A DNA stretch of 64,000 nucleotides, from contig NZ_NISU01000001.1 of assembly GCF_002335805.1 (NCBI RefSeq), forward strand, positions 442,079 through 506,078, given 5' to 3'. The position numbers and the translations under genes are program-made. Origin of the DNA: Bacillus sp. FJAT-45350 (GTDB lineage: Bacteria > Bacillota > Bacilli > Bacillales > NISU01). Every line of letters starts with the position of its first letter. Positions within the stretch are counted from its first letter, which is position 1. This document shows positions 19,200 through 30,741 of this stretch, in pieces. The notes beneath the pieces were generated by a model. The model had not been told where the DNA came from. It did not search any database and was given only the letters and a program-made list of their open reading frames with translations.

Positions 19200-19700
19200 G
19201 TGCCTTTAACACCACTTGATATTCATAATAAAGAATTTACACGTGGCTTTCGTGGCTATGATGAAGATGAAGTGAATGAATTTCTTGACCAAGTAATTAA
19301 GGATTATGAATCTGTGCTGCGTGAAAAGAAAGAACTTTTTGAACGTGTGCAAGAATTAGATGGGAAGCTTGAACATTTCACTAATATCGAACAAACGTTG
19401 AATAAATCGATATTAATTGCACAAGAGTCTGCTGAAGAAGTACGAAGAAGCTCTCAAAAAGAAGCGCAACTTATTGTGAAAGAAGCTGAGAAGAATGCTG
19501 ACCGGATCATTAATGATGCTTTAAGTAAATCAAGAAAAATTATGTATGAAATTGAAGAGCTTAAAAAGCAAGCATCTGTTTATCGTATGCGCTTTAAGAT
19601 GCTTGTAGAAGCACAATTAGAAATGCTTGATACAGATGATTGGGAGAAATTAACAACAAAATCAAATGAGAGTGTAAGTGAACAGGAAGTAAGTGAGTGA
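19200..19700 (+). CDS. divIVA: cell division initiation protein DivIVA
   Basis: Coiled-coil protein that binds negatively curved membrane at poles and septa and positions Min and sporulation factors. The N-terminal lipid-binding domain is typical (MPLTPLDIHNKEFTRGFRGY), followed by two coiled-coil stretches (about 25-65 and 70-145). GTG 19200 lies 6 nt after GGGGGTG. Length is 166 aa. Confidence 0.96.
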   Translation: MPLTPLDIHNKEFTRGFRGYDEDEVNEFLDQVIKDYESVLREKKELFERVQELDGKLEHFTNIEQTLNKSILIAQESAEEVRRSSQKEAQLIVKEAEKNADRIINDALSKSRKIMYEIEELKKQASVYRMRFKMLVEAQLEMLDTDDWEKLTTKSNESVSEQEVSE

Positions 19701-19714
19701 AGTTAAGATAGTGC

Positions 19715-19743
19715 TTGACTAACACTTTTGACTGTCATATAAT
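19715..19743 (+). promoter_or_regulatory. sigma-A promoter of ileS
   Basis: TTGACT (19715-19720), a 17-bp spacer and a perfect TATAAT (19738-19743). It starts the T-box leader. Confidence 0.85.
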
Positions 19744-19804
19744 TTCTTTCAATTGAAAGTTACCACTTTTAATCAAAAAAACTAACATTTTCATAAGAAA
19801 AAAA

Positions 19805-20044
19805 CAATGACAGGAAGAGTACCTTACTCAATACTTTACTAAGCGAATTAGGGTTGGTGAGAGCCTAATTAAAGAGAGAAGGGAAGATCCCCCTGTAGTT
19901 CCATACTGAACGTTTGCAAGTAAGCTATGGCGCATCATTCACGTTACGAGTGTGAAAGTGGACAAGCAATTTGGTCATGTTTGTTTAATAGGGTGGTACC
20001 ACGGGTAACCTTCTCGTCCCTAAGATGGATGAGAAGGTTTTTTT
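19805..20044 (+). ncRNA. T-box riboswitch (isoleucine) controlling ileS
   Basis: Leader RNA that senses uncharged tRNA. Stem I shows AGAGTAC and the distal GGTTGGTGAGAGCC. A candidate specifier ATC (Ile) is at 19887-19889. The T-box sequence AGGGTGGTACCACGGG (19990-20004) pairs with the tRNA acceptor end. A terminator follows at 20006-20044. Specificity is inferred from the codon and from ileS downstream. The region also explains the 405-bp gap between divIVA and ileS. Confidence 0.93.
20006..20044 (+). terminator. regulated terminator of the ileS T-box
   Basis: AACCTTCTC (20006-20014) pairs with GAGAAGGTT (20030-20038), followed by a T run. Its 5' arm overlaps the end of the T-box antiterminator sequence, as expected for a transcriptional T-box. 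Confidence 0.92.
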
Positions 20045-20105
20045 CTGTGATTTTATAAAAAAATTTGGACATTACGTCCCCTAAAACACATAGGAGGTTT
20101 TTTTC

Positions 20106-22868
20106 GTGGAATACAAAGACACATTACTAATGCCGAAGACGGAATTCCCAATGCGTGGGAACTTACCGAATCGAGAGCCTGAGCTTCAAACAAAATGGGA
20201 AGAAATGAATATTTATGAGAAGGTACAAGAAAGAACAAAGGGACGTCCATTGTTCATTTTGCATGATGGTCCTCCATATGCGAATGGTGATATTCACATG
20301 GGACATGCCTTAAACAAAGTTCTTAAAGATTTTATCGTTCGATATAAATCAATGAGCGGTTTTAATGCACCGTATGTACCAGGTTGGGATACTCATGGAT
20401 TACCAATTGAAACTGCACTTACAAAGAGCGGAAAAGTAAAACGCAAAGAGATGAGTGTAGCAGCCTTCCGTAAACTTTGTGAGGAGTATGCATTAAAGCA
20501 AATCGATCGTCAACGTGAACAATTTAAACGTATAGGTGTACGCGGTGATTGGGAAAACCCTTATATTACGTTAGATAAAAGCTATGAAGCTCAACAAATT
20601 AAAGTGTTTGGTGAGATGGCGAAAAAAGGCTTTATTTATAAAGGGAAGAAGCCGGTTTATTGGTCTCCATCATCTGAATCAGCATTAGCAGAAGCGGAAA
20701 TTGAATATCAAGATAAGCGTTCACCTTCTATTTATGTCGCTTTCCCTGTGAAAGATGGCAAAGGTGTTTTAGCAGGAGATGAGCAGATTGTTATCTGGAC
20801 AACTACTCCATGGACAATTCCTGCAAACCTTGGTATTTCAGTACATCCAGACCTTGAATATAGCATTGTAAAAGTTAATGATAAAAAGCTTATCGTTGCA
20901 TCTGGTCTACTTGAAACACTCGTAAAAGATTTAGAGTGGGATGGTTATGAGGTAACTGGGACATTAAAAGGTGCTCAAATGGAAAACATCATAGCTAAAC
21001 ATCCAATTTATGACCGTGAATCATTAGTAATGTGTGGTGAACATGTAACGTTAGATGCTGGTACGGGTTGTGTACATACAGCACCAGGGCACGGCGAAGA
21101 TGACTTTATTGTAGGTCAAAAATATGGCTTAGATGTTCTTTGTCCAGTTGATGATAAAGGTGTAATGACAGAAGAAGCTCCAGGGTTTGAAGGTTTATTT
21201 TATGATGAAGCCAATAAACCAATTACAGAAAAGCTTCAAGAAGTAGGGGCATTATTAAAGCTTACGTTCATGACTCACTCATATCCGCATGATTGGAGAA
21301 CGAAAAAGCCTGTTATTTTCCGTGCTACTGCTCAATGGTTCGCATCCATTAAAGACTTCCGTAATGAGCTATTACAAGCTATTGAAGAAGTAGAATGGAT
21401 TCCTACATGGGGTGAAACGAGACTTCACAACATGGTGAGAGATCGTGGAGACTGGTGTATCTCTCGTCAGCGTGCGTGGGGTGTACCGATTCCTGTCTTT
21501 TATGGTGAAAATAATGAAGCAATTATTACAGATGAAACGATCAACCATATTTCAAGCTTATTTAGAGAGCATGGTTCTAATATTTGGTTTGAGTGGGATA
21601 CAAAAGACTTACTTCCAGAAGGATTCAAATCAGAATATAGCCCGAATGGTGAATTTACTCGTGAAATGGATATTATGGATGTTTGGTTCGACTCAGGTTC
21701 GTCTCACCAAGCAGTATTAGTTGAACGTGATGAATTACAACGACCAGCTGATTTATACTTAGAGGGCTCAGACCAATATCGTGGATGGTTTAATTCATCT
21801 TTATCAACTGGTGTTGCTGTATCAGGTAAATCACCATATAAAGGTATTTTAAGTCACGGATTTGCTCTTGATGGTGAAGGGCGTAAGATGAGTAAATCTA
21901 TTGGTAATGTTGTTGTTCCAAATGATGTTATGAAGCAACTAGGTGCTGATATTTTACGTCTATGGGTTGCATCAGTTGATTATCAAGCGGATGTACGTGT
22001 TTCTGATAAAATATTGAAGCAGGTATCTGAAGTGTATCGTAAAATCCGTAATACGTTCCGTTTCTTACTTGGAAACTTACATGATTTTGATCCGAAAGTA
22101 AATGCTATTAAGAAAGAGGACTTATCAGAACTTGATTTATACATGCTTGTAAAACTGAACGATGTTGTGAAGAAAGCAAAAGATTCATACGACCTATATC
22201 AATTCTCTTCTGTTTATCATGCTGTACACAATTTCTGTACAATTGATTTAAGTTCTTTCTATATGGATATTGCAAAGGATACATTATACATTGATCATGC
22301 TGATAGTGAAGCTCGTCGTGGTATTCAGACTGTGATGTATGAAATCCTAGTGGCATTAACGAAACTTGTATCACCGATTTTATCTCATACAGCAGATGAA
22401 GTTTGGCCATTTATCCCAGGCTCAGAAGGGGAAAGCGTTCAATTGACTGATATGCCAGAAGTAGTTAACTTTGAAAATGTTGATGAACTAAAGGCGAAAT
22501 GGGACAAATTTATGAGTGTTCGTGATGAAGTGTTAAAAGCACTAGAAACGGCTAGAAATGAGAAAACTATTGGTAAATCACTCACAGCATCAGTGAGACT
22601 TTATCCAAATGAGGAAACTAAACAATTATTAGACAGTGTTGGAAATCTTCACAAGCTTTTAATTGTTTCACATGCAGAGGTTGCAGATGATAAGAACAAT
22701 GCTCCAGCAAATGCACAAGAATTTGACCAAGTTTCGATTGTTGTTGAAAAAGCTGAGGGAGAAACATGTGAGCGTTGTTGGATTGTTACACCTAAAGTTG
22801 GTGAAAACAAAGAACACCCTACATTATGTCCGGATTGTGCAACAACAGTGACGAATCATTATAGCTAA
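20106..22868 (+). CDS. ileS: isoleucyl-tRNA synthetase
   Basis: Class I aminoacyl-tRNA synthetase. The HIGH motif occurs as DIHMGHAL (about 59-66) and KMSKS as GRKMSKSIG. The editing (CP1) domain contains [11 protein letters not shown], and the C-terminal zinc finger has CERCW and CPDC. Length is 920 aa, against 921 in B. subtilis. GTG 20106 follows AGGAGGT. Expression is controlled by the upstream T-box. Confidence 0.98.
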   Translation: MEYKDTLLMPKTEFPMRGNLPNREPELQTKWEEMNIYEKVQERTKGRPLFILHDGPPYANGDIHMGHALNKVLKDFIVRYKSMSGFNAPYVPGWDTHGLPIETALTKSGKVKRKEMSVAAFRKLCEEYALKQIDRQREQFKRIGVRGDWENPYITLDKSYEAQQIKVFGEMAKKGFIYKGKKPVYWSPSSESALAEAEIEYQDKRSPSIYVAFPVKDGKGVLAGDEQIVIWTTTPWTIPANLGISVHPDLEYSIVKVNDKKLIVASGLLETLVKDLEWDGYEVTGTLKGAQMENIIAKHPIYDRESLVMCGEHVTLDAGTGCVHTAPGHGEDDFIVGQKYGLDVLCPVDDKGVMTEEAPGFEGLFYDEANKPITEKLQEVGALLKLTFMTHSYPHDWRTKKPVIFRATAQWFASIKDFRNELLQAIEEVEWIPTWGETRLHNMVRDRGDWCISRQRAWGVPIPVFYGENNEAIITDETINHISSLFREHGSNIWFEWDTKDLLPEGFKSEYSPNGEFTREMDIMDVWFDSGSSHQAVLVERDELQRPADLYLEGSDQYRGWFNSSLSTGVAVSGKSPYKGILSHGFALDGEGRKMSKSIGNVVVPNDVMKQLGADILRLWVASVDYQADVRVSDKILKQVSEVYRKIRNTFRFLLGNLHDFDPKVNAIKKEDLSELDLYMLVKLNDVVKKAKDSYDLYQFSSVYHAVHNFCTIDLSSFYMDIAKDTLYIDHADSEARRGIQTVMYEILVALTKLVSPILSHTADEVWPFIPGSEGESVQLTDMPEVVNFENVDELKAKWDKFMSVRDEVLKALETARNEKTIGKSLTASVRLYPNEETKQLLDSVGNLHKLLIVSHAEVADDKNNAPANAQEFDQVSIVVEKAEGETCERCWIVTPKVGENKEHPTLCPDCATTVTNHYS

Positions 22869-22879
22869 TCAATTTAAGT

Positions 22880-22926
22880 AGGCTGGGACAAAAGGTCAAA
22901 CGACCTTTTGTCCCAGCCTTTTTCCT
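22880..22926 (+). terminator. long terminator after ileS
   Basis: A perfect 18-bp stem (22880-22897 with 22902-22919) with loop AAAC and a T run after it. Arm sequence AGGCTGGGACAAAAGGTC. A near copy ends the pyr operon at 36988-37030. Confidence 0.93.
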
Positions 22927-23034
22927 TTTTATGTAATAATGCACTAAAGATTTTCTGGCTAACATAAAGAATGGAGGTCAAACTAAAAGGTGAGTAAATC
23001 AGTTTGCTCTGACTAAACAAAGAGGGGGAGTTTG

Positions 23035-23685
23035 ATGAGTAACTATTCTCACCTAAAGCAGAAGCTGCAGGATAGAAAAGATAAGATAGAAGCTCGCTTA
23101 CGTGAATCTGACCATTATGGTTTATCGGCAAGTGCTAGCTTCTCTACTGGTGAGTTATCTCAGTATGATAACCATCCAGCTGATACGGCGACAGAAACAT
23201 ATGAACGGGGAAAAGATATTGCATTACATGAACATCTTGAGCAAGAGTTAAAGGACTTAGACCATGCTTTAGAAAAATTTAAAAATGGAACATATGGTAT
23301 TTGTGAAGTAACAGGAAAACAAATTCCAGTCGAACGATTAGAAGCAAATCCAACAGCGCGAACGGTCGTTGAGCAATCATCAGGTGCGATAAGTGAACAT
23401 CGTCCAGTTGAAGAAGAGGTTCTAACTGGCTTTGACCAATTTAATTTTGATAATAGAGATGATGAGACACAGTTCGATGCAGAAGATGCATATCAATCTG
23501 TTGCTTCATTTAATGAAAACTCGATGATTTTTGAAGATGCATCACTTGATAAAACTGATGAATTAGTCGGTTATGTTGAAGAGTTAGAAGGCTTTGTCTC
23601 TACAGGGATTGAAGGTTATCAAGGGGATGAAAATGTAGAATTTCAACGTAATATTCATTATGATCGCTATTTAAATGATAAGTAG
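23035..23685 (+). CDS. ylyA: TraR/DksA-type protein YlyA (YteA family)
   Basis: DksA/TraR-like protein, expected to bind RNA polymerase through its secondary channel. The N-terminal coiled coil (LKQKLQDRKDKIEARL ... LEQELKDLDHALEKF) leads into the finger region GTYGICEVTGKQIPVERLEANPTA. Only one of the four zinc-ligand cysteines of DksA remains, as is usual in the Bacillus YteA/YlyA group. The acidic C-terminal half is less conserved. ATG 23035 gives 216 aa. The position ileS-ylyA-lspA matches B. subtilis. Confidence 0.85.
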   Translation: MSNYSHLKQKLQDRKDKIEARLRESDHYGLSASASFSTGELSQYDNHPADTATETYERGKDIALHEHLEQELKDLDHALEKFKNGTYGICEVTGKQIPVERLEANPTARTVVEQSSGAISEHRPVEEEVLTGFDQFNFDNRDDETQFDAEDAYQSVASFNENSMIFEDASLDKTDELVGYVEELEGFVSTGIEGYQGDENVEFQRNIHYDRYLNDK

Positions 23686-23705
23686 GGGGACACACCCCCT
23701 ATTTT
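23683..23705 (+). terminator. terminator after ylyA
   Basis: TAGGGGG (23683-23689), loop ACACA, CCCCCTA (23695-23701), then TTTTG. The stem begins inside the stop codon. Confidence 0.8.
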
Positions 23706-23796
23706 GTGCTAAGATAATAAAGTGAAAAAATTGGTTATTACATTTAACAGGTTGCTTATTAATAGACAATTATAGAAAAGAGAGATGGAGGAGCAA

Positions 23797-24261
23797 ATGT
23801 TGTTGTATTATTTAATAGCGTTATTAGTTATTATATTTGATCAAATAACAAAATGGATTGTTGATACTTCAATGGTAATTGGGGAAAGAATATCAATATT
23901 AGATGGTCTATTATATTTCACGTCCCACCGAAATCAAGGGGCTGCATTCGGTATTTTACAAGGTCAAATGTGGTTCTTCTATATTATTACGGTACTAGTT
24001 GTAGGATTTCTTGTTTATTATATTCAAAAGGAAGCGAAAACGAGCCGTTTCTTAGGTATCATCTTGGGAGTCATTTTAGGTGGTGCGATTGGAAATTTTA
24101 TCGATCGTGTTTTTAGGGGCGAAGTAGTCGACTTTATTGATGTTTATATTTTTACATATGACTTTGCAATTTTTAACGTAGCAGATATGGCTTTAGTTAT
24201 AGGTGTAGGTTTACTTATTATTAAAATGATACTTGATGAGAGAAAACTAAAGGAGAAATAA
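23797..24261 (+). CDS. lspA: lipoprotein signal peptidase LspA
   Basis: Membrane aspartic protease (signal peptidase II) that cleaves prolipoprotein signal peptides. It has four membrane segments. The catalytic aspartates sit in [17 protein letters not shown] and [10 protein letters not shown], and [12 protein letters not shown] is conserved. I chose ATG 23797 because GGAGG then lies 5 nt upstream and the product (154 aa) equals the B. subtilis length. An earlier ATG (23785) contains that Shine-Dalgarno. The alpha subunit at 40429 is a possible substrate. Confidence 0.95.
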   Translation: MLLYYLIALLVIIFDQITKWIVDTSMVIGERISILDGLLYFTSHRNQGAAFGILQGQMWFFYIITVLVVGFLVYYIQKEAKTSRFLGIILGVILGGAIGNFIDRVFRGEVVDFIDVYIFTYDFAIFNVADMALVIGVGLLIIKMILDERKLKEK

Positions 24262-24263
24262 TT

Positions 24264-25172
24264 ATGGAATTGTTTGAATGGACAGTAGATGAAGAAAATA
24301 AAAACGATAGAATAGATAAATTAATTACGACCAAACATGATGAGTGGTCAAGAACCCTAGTACAACAATGGATTAAAGATGGACATATTAAAGTTAATAA
24401 TGAGCAAGTAAAAACTAATTATAAAGTACAAGTAAATGATATGGTTCTGTTAGAAATTCCTGAGCCTGAAATATTAGAAGTCACACCAGAAAAAATGGAT
24501 TTAGATATTGTTTATGAAGATGCTGATGTGATAGTTGTAAATAAAGCAAAAGGGATGGTTGTTCATCCAGCACCAGGACATTATTCTGGCACTCTTGTTA
24601 ATGGTCTTATGTACCATTGTAAAGACCTTTCTGGTATTAACGGTGTAATCCGCCCAGGTATTGTTCATCGCATTGATAAGGATACATCAGGGTTATTAAT
24701 GGTAGCAAAAAATGACAAAGCACATGAGTCATTGGTAGAGCAACTTAAAGCGAAGACAACAAAAAGAGTGTATAAGGCAATTGTTCATGGAATTATTGCA
24801 CACGAGCACGGAACAATTGATGCACCAATCGGCAGAGATAAAAAAGATAGACAAAGTATGACGGTAACTGAAGAAAATAGTCGTGATGCGGTTACACATT
24901 TTACTGTATTAGAGCGCTTTGAAAACTTTACGTATGTTCAATGCCAATTAGAAACAGGTAGAACACATCAAATTCGTGTTCATATGAAGTATATTGGGTT
25001 TCCATTAGCAGGTGATCCTAAATATGGACCGAAAAAGACACTTGAAATTGACGGACAAGCATTACATGCATCAGTATTAGGATTTACCCATCCTCGTACA
25101 GGTGAAGAAATGGTTTTTGAAGTACCTTTACCGAAAGAAATGGACGAGCTATTAGATAAATTAAGAAAATAA
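24264..25172 (+). CDS. ylyB: RluD-family pseudouridine synthase (YlyB)
   Basis: RNA pseudouridine synthase, probably acting on 23S rRNA. The S4 domain is N-terminal (ENKNDRIDKLITT ... IKDGHIKVNN), and the catalytic motif HRIDKDTSGLLMVAK carries the nucleophilic Asp. RTHQIRVHMKYIG is also present. It begins 2 bp after lspA, with AAGGAG upstream. Length is 302 aa. The exact target uridines cannot be told from sequence. Confidence 0.92.
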   Translation: MELFEWTVDEENKNDRIDKLITTKHDEWSRTLVQQWIKDGHIKVNNEQVKTNYKVQVNDMVLLEIPEPEILEVTPEKMDLDIVYEDADVIVVNKAKGMVVHPAPGHYSGTLVNGLMYHCKDLSGINGVIRPGIVHRIDKDTSGLLMVAKNDKAHESLVEQLKAKTTKRVYKAIVHGIIAHEHGTIDAPIGRDKKDRQSMTVTEENSRDAVTHFTVLERFENFTYVQCQLETGRTHQIRVHMKYIGFPLAGDPKYGPKKTLEIDGQALHASVLGFTHPRTGEEMVFEVPLPKEMDELLDKLRK

Positions 25173-25177
25173 AGTTA

Positions 25178-25206
25178 TTGACTTCTATGTCGAAATTTGA
25201 AATAAT
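25178..25206 (+). promoter_or_regulatory. sigma-A promoter of the pyr operon
   Basis: TTGACT (25178-25183), a 17-bp spacer, then AATAAT (25201-25206). It lies just after rluD/ylyB and upstream of the PyrR leader. Confidence 0.65.
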
Positions 25207-25218
25207 GTATTAAGAACT

Positions 25219-25349
25219 TAATAGGTCCTTTAACTACAGTCCCGTGAGGCTGAGAAGGAAGCGGAAATAATTTAATGGGTGAAGTGTACCTATTAGATAA
25301 AATTTGCATGGCTTTATCCTCTCATCAAACGCGGTGAGGGGATTTTTTA
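25219..25349 (+). promoter_or_regulatory. PyrR attenuator of the pyr operon leader
   Basis: The PyrR-binding loop AGTCCCGTGAGGCT (25238-25251) matches the consensus ARUCCNGNGAGGYU and is enclosed by AATAGGT/ACCTATT, which forms the anti-antiterminator base. The terminator stem pairs 25317-25326 with 25333-25342, followed by T6. UMP-bound PyrR would stabilise the loop and end transcription before pyrR. Confidence 0.92.
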
Positions 25350-25368
25350 TTATTGTGACCGCTTCTAA

Positions 25369-25944
<576 letters not shown>

Positions 25945-25993
25945 AAGTGGTTCATAAAGATAAACACAGAGGATTTTAAGGGGGAACACACCA

Positions 25994-27298
25994 GTGGCTA
26001 AACAGCAAGAAGTAGGAATTCGAGTAATACCAAGAATAGATAAATGGCTTACTTTAAGTCTTCAGCATTTATTTGCAATGTTTGGTGCAACAATTTTAGT
26101 ACCATTCTTAGTAGATTTAAGTCCTGCAGTAGCGTTAGTTTCAAGTGGATTAGGTACACTAGCGTATTTACTCATTACAAGAGGACAAGTTCCAGCATAC
26201 TTAGGTTCTTCGTTTGCATTCATTGCTCCAATAATAGCGGCAACTTCGTTAGGTGGACCAGAAGGAGCAATGGTAGGGAGCTTCCTAGCTGGTCTTGTTT
26301 ACGGGTTAGTCGCACTGTTAATTAAAGCAAGTGGAATCAACTGGTTGCTCAAATTATTACCGCCAATTGTCGTTGGCCCTGTTATTATGGTTATCGGGTT
26401 AGGGTTAGCTGGAGTAGCGATTGACATGGCTATGAACAACCCCGTAACAGGAACATATGATACGCAGTTCTTTATCGTAGCACTAGTCACTTTAACGATT
26501 ACAGTTATAGCATCAATGTTCTTTAAAGGATTTTTTAGCTTAATTCCAATTATGTTTGGAATCGTTGGTGGTTACTCGTTTGCCTATGTACAAGGATTAA
26601 TCGACTTTTCTCCAGTTAGTGAAGCTGCATGGTTCGCGATGCCAAACTTTATAGTCCCTTTTGTAACATATAGTCCTTCATTCTCGTGGGAAATTGCATT
26701 AATTATGGTTCCGATAGCAGTAGTAACAATCTCAGAACATATTGGTGACCAAATGGTGTTAAGTAAGGTTGTCGGGAAGAACTTTATTGCAAAACCAGGG
26801 TTACACCGTTCCCTTTTCGGTGATGGAGTAGCAACAATGATTGCTTCATTCTTAGGTGGACCACCAAATACTACTTACGGAGAAAACATTGGAGTTATTG
26901 CGATTACGAGAGTTTATAGTGTGTTCGTCATCGGTGGAGCAGCAGTACTTGCAATTTTCTTCGGATTCATCGGTAAAATTTCAGCATTAATTACTACGAT
27001 ACCAACAGCGGTAATGGGTGGAGTTTCAATCTTACTTTTCGGTATCATCGCATCTTCAGGTTTACGCATGTTAATAGATAATAATATCAACATTGGTTTA
27101 AAACGTAACTTAATTATTTCATCAGTTATCCTAGTCATCGGTATTGGTGGTGCGTTCATTCAAGTAACAGACACAATTCAAATTGCTGGAATGGCATTAG
27201 CGACAATTATCGGTATTGTTTTACATCTTATATTGCCTGGGAAAGAAGAAAGCTACGGTAAGAAACCAATGTTTGAAATAGAAGAGACAAATTCATAA
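25994..27298 (+). CDS. pyrP: uracil permease PyrP
   Basis: Uracil:proton symporter of the nucleobase-cation symporter 2 (NCS2) family. It has about 12-14 membrane segments. Conserved family motifs are QHLFAMFGATILVP near the N-terminus, ISEHIGDQMVLSKVVG and LGGPPNTTYGENIGVIA. GTG 25994 follows AAGGGGG. Only 49 bp separate it from pyrR, and that gap shows no attenuator, unlike B. subtilis. Confidence 0.96.
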   Translation: MAKQQEVGIRVIPRIDKWLTLSLQHLFAMFGATILVPFLVDLSPAVALVSSGLGTLAYLLITRGQVPAYLGSSFAFIAPIIAATSLGGPEGAMVGSFLAGLVYGLVALLIKASGINWLLKLLPPIVVGPVIMVIGLGLAGVAIDMAMNNPVTGTYDTQFFIVALVTLTITVIASMFFKGFFSLIPIMFGIVGGYSFAYVQGLIDFSPVSEAAWFAMPNFIVPFVTYSPSFSWEIALIMVPIAVVTISEHIGDQMVLSKVVGKNFIAKPGLHRSLFGDGVATMIASFLGGPPNTTYGENIGVIAITRVYSVFVIGGAAVLAIFFGFIGKISALITTIPTAVMGGVSILLFGIIASSGLRMLIDNNINIGLKRNLIISSVILVIGIGGAFIQVTDTIQIAGMALATIIGIVLHLILPGKEESYGKKPMFEIEETNS

Positions 27299-27303
27299 GC
27301 AAT

Positions 27304-27417
27304 CCCTTTAAAATAAGTACAGAGAGACTTAAAAGGGTGTTTAGAAGGAAAAGTATTCAGTACGTTTGATTACTTCTGCTTTGTTACACCCTAAGAATAA
27401 CTCTTAGGGTGTTTTTT
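27304..27417 (+). promoter_or_regulatory. PyrR attenuator between pyrP and pyrB
   Basis: The PyrR-binding hairpin has outer stem CCCTTT/AAAGGG (27304-27309 with 27332-27337), inner AAGT/ACTT and loop ACAGAGAG. The terminator pairs ACACCCTAAG (27386-27395) with CTTAGGGTGT (27403-27412), followed by T5. It regulates the biosynthetic genes from pyrB on. Confidence 0.9.
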
Positions 27418-27419
27418 AA

Positions 27420-28360
<941 letters not shown>

Positions 28361-28361
<1 letters not shown>

Positions 28362-29647
28362 TGAATATGTTACTTAAAAATGGAAAAATCATTGATGGAA
28401 ATGGTGAATTAGTTCAAAGAGATGTTTTAGTAAAAGGAAATAAAATTGAAACGATTGGTGAGAATTTGTCGATAGAGGCTGAAAAAACAATCGATGTGAA
28501 TGGTCAGCTTGTTATTCCAGGAATGATTGATTTACATGTTCATTTACGTGAACCTGGTGGGGAGCATAAAGAAACAATTGAAACAGGAACACTATCAGCA
28601 GCACAAGGTGGTTTCACAACGGTTGCTCCAATGCCTAACACTAGACCAGTACCTGATACGAAAGAGCAAATGGAATGGCTACAAACCCGAATTAAAGAGA
28701 CGGCTCACGTACGCGTATTACCATACGCTTCTATTACAATTAGAGAATTAGGTCAAGAATTAACGAACTTTGCTGAATTAAAAGAAGCTGGAGCATTTGC
28801 TTTTACTGATGATGGTGTCGGTGTACAAAGTGCGGGCATGATGCTAGCAGCAATGAAGGAAGCAGCTAAAGTTGATAAGGCAATTGTTGCACATTGCGAA
28901 GATAACACACTAATCAATAAAGGCTCAGTTCACGAAGGAACATTCTCAGAAAAACACGGAATTAACGGTATTCCTTCTGTATGTGAATCAGTTCATATTG
29001 CTAGAGATGTGCTATTAGCCGAAGCGGCTGGGGCTCACTATCATGTATGTCATATCAGTACAAAAGAGTCTGTCCGTGTAGTACGTGACGCAAAAAAAGC
29101 AGGTATTAAAGTAACAGCAGAAGTAACACCACATCATTTATTACTTTGTGATGAAGATATTCCTTCATTAGATACTAACTTTAAAATGAATCCACCTTTA
29201 CGTGGAAAAGAAGATAGAGATGCATTAATTGAAGGTCTTTTAGATGGCACAATTGATTTTATCGCGACAGACCATGCACCACATTCTGCTGACGATAAAG
29301 CGCAATCAATTCAACTTGCACCATTCGGAATTGTTGGATTAGAGACAGCATTCCCACTTTTATATACAAACCTAGTAGAAAAAGGTGTTATAACGTTAAA
29401 GCAATTAGTTGATTGGTTAACTGTTAAGCCGGCAGAAACGTTTAACTTATCATACGGTAAATTAGAAGAGGGAGCACTTGCTGACATTGCTATCATAAAC
29501 CTAGATAACGAAGAAGCAATTAATCCTGATAACTTTGCATCAAAAGGAAAGAACACACCATTTACAGATTGGAATTGTAAAGGATGGACAACGACAACAA
29601 TTGTTGATGGGAAACTAGTTTGGGAGAAGAAAGGGGTAGCAAAATGA
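28361..29647 (+). CDS. pyrC: dihydroorotase
   Basis: Zinc amidohydrolase that cyclises carbamoyl-aspartate. Metal motifs [23 protein letters not shown] and ATDHAPH are all present. Length is 428 aa, the class I type. The stop and the pyrAA start overlap (ATGA). Confidence 0.97.
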
Positions 29648-30729
29648 AACGACAATTAATTTTAGAAGACGGTACAGTATTTGTTGGTAAAGGCTTTGGC
29701 TCTGAGGAAGTAAAAGAGGGAGAAGTAGTTTTTAATACAGGAATGACTGGCTATCAAGAAATTTTATCAGACCCTTCATATTGTGGACAAATTGTTACAT
29801 TGACATATCCATTAATTGGAAACTATGGTGTGAATAGAGATGACTTTGAATCAATTGTACCAGCAGTTCATGGGTTAATTGTAAAAGAAGCAGCAGTACA
29901 TCCTAGCAACTGGCGTTGTGAAGAATCAATTGATGAACTGTTAAAAGCAAAAGGTATCCCAGGGTTAGAAGGAATTGATACAAGGAAATTAACTAGATTA
30001 ATTCGTAAACATGGGGCATTAAGAGGAAAGCTTTGCAACATGGATGTAAACGTAGAATCAGTTGTTGCAAGCCTTCAAGATGTTTTATATACAGACCAAG
30101 TAGCTACAGTATCAACAAAAGATCCATACCATGCTCCAGGTCGAGGTCATCGTATTGTTTTAGTTGATTACGGTGCAAAACATGGAATCTTACAAAATTT
30201 AATTCATCGTGACTGTGATGTGGTAGTTGTTCCTTATAACGCAACAGCTGAGGAAGTATTACGTCTACGTCCAGATGGAATTATGTTAAGTAATGGACCA
30301 GGTAACCCAGTACATGTACCAGAAGGAATTGAAATGATTCAATCATTACTTGGGAAGGTTCCTATTTTCGGAATTTGCTTAGGTCATCAATTATTATCAT
30401 TAGCTTGTGGAGCAACTACAAGCAAGCTGAAATTTGGTCACCGTGGTTCAAATCATCCAGTAAAAGAAATTAAAACAGGTAAAATCGACATTACATCACA
30501 AAACCATGGGTATACGGTTGACCCTGAGTCATTAAAGGATACTCGTTTAGAAATGACGCATATCTCTGTAAATGATGGAACGGTTGAAGGAGTTTCACAT
30601 TTAGATTATCCAGCATTTAGCGTTCAATATCATCCAGAAGCATCTCCTGGACCTGAAGATTCAAACCATTTATTTAACGAATTTATTGAAATGATCGAAG
30701 CACATAAATCTACGAAGGTAAAAGGCTAA
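29644..30729 (+). CDS. pyrAA: carbamoyl-phosphate synthase small (glutaminase) subunit
   Basis: Glutamine amidotransferase subunit of the pyrimidine-specific carbamoyl-phosphate synthase. The N-terminal CPSase_sm domain has [17 protein letters not shown]. The class I amidotransferase triad is seen as FGICLGHQ (Cys) and [10 protein letters not shown] (His, Glu). ATG 29644 overlaps the pyrC stop and gives 361 aa. Confidence 0.97.
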   Translation: MKRQLILEDGTVFVGKGFGSEEVKEGEVVFNTGMTGYQEILSDPSYCGQIVTLTYPLIGNYGVNRDDFESIVPAVHGLIVKEAAVHPSNWRCEESIDELLKAKGIPGLEGIDTRKLTRLIRKHGALRGKLCNMDVNVESVVASLQDVLYTDQVATVSTKDPYHAPGRGHRIVLVDYGAKHGILQNLIHRDCDVVVVPYNATAEEVLRLRPDGIMLSNGPGNPVHVPEGIEMIQSLLGKVPIFGICLGHQLLSLACGATTSKLKFGHRGSNHPVKEIKTGKIDITSQNHGYTVDPESLKDTRLEMTHISVNDGTVEGVSHLDYPAFSVQYHPEASPGPEDSNHLFNEFIEMIEAHKSTKVKG

Positions 30730-30741
30730 GGGGGAGACAAC

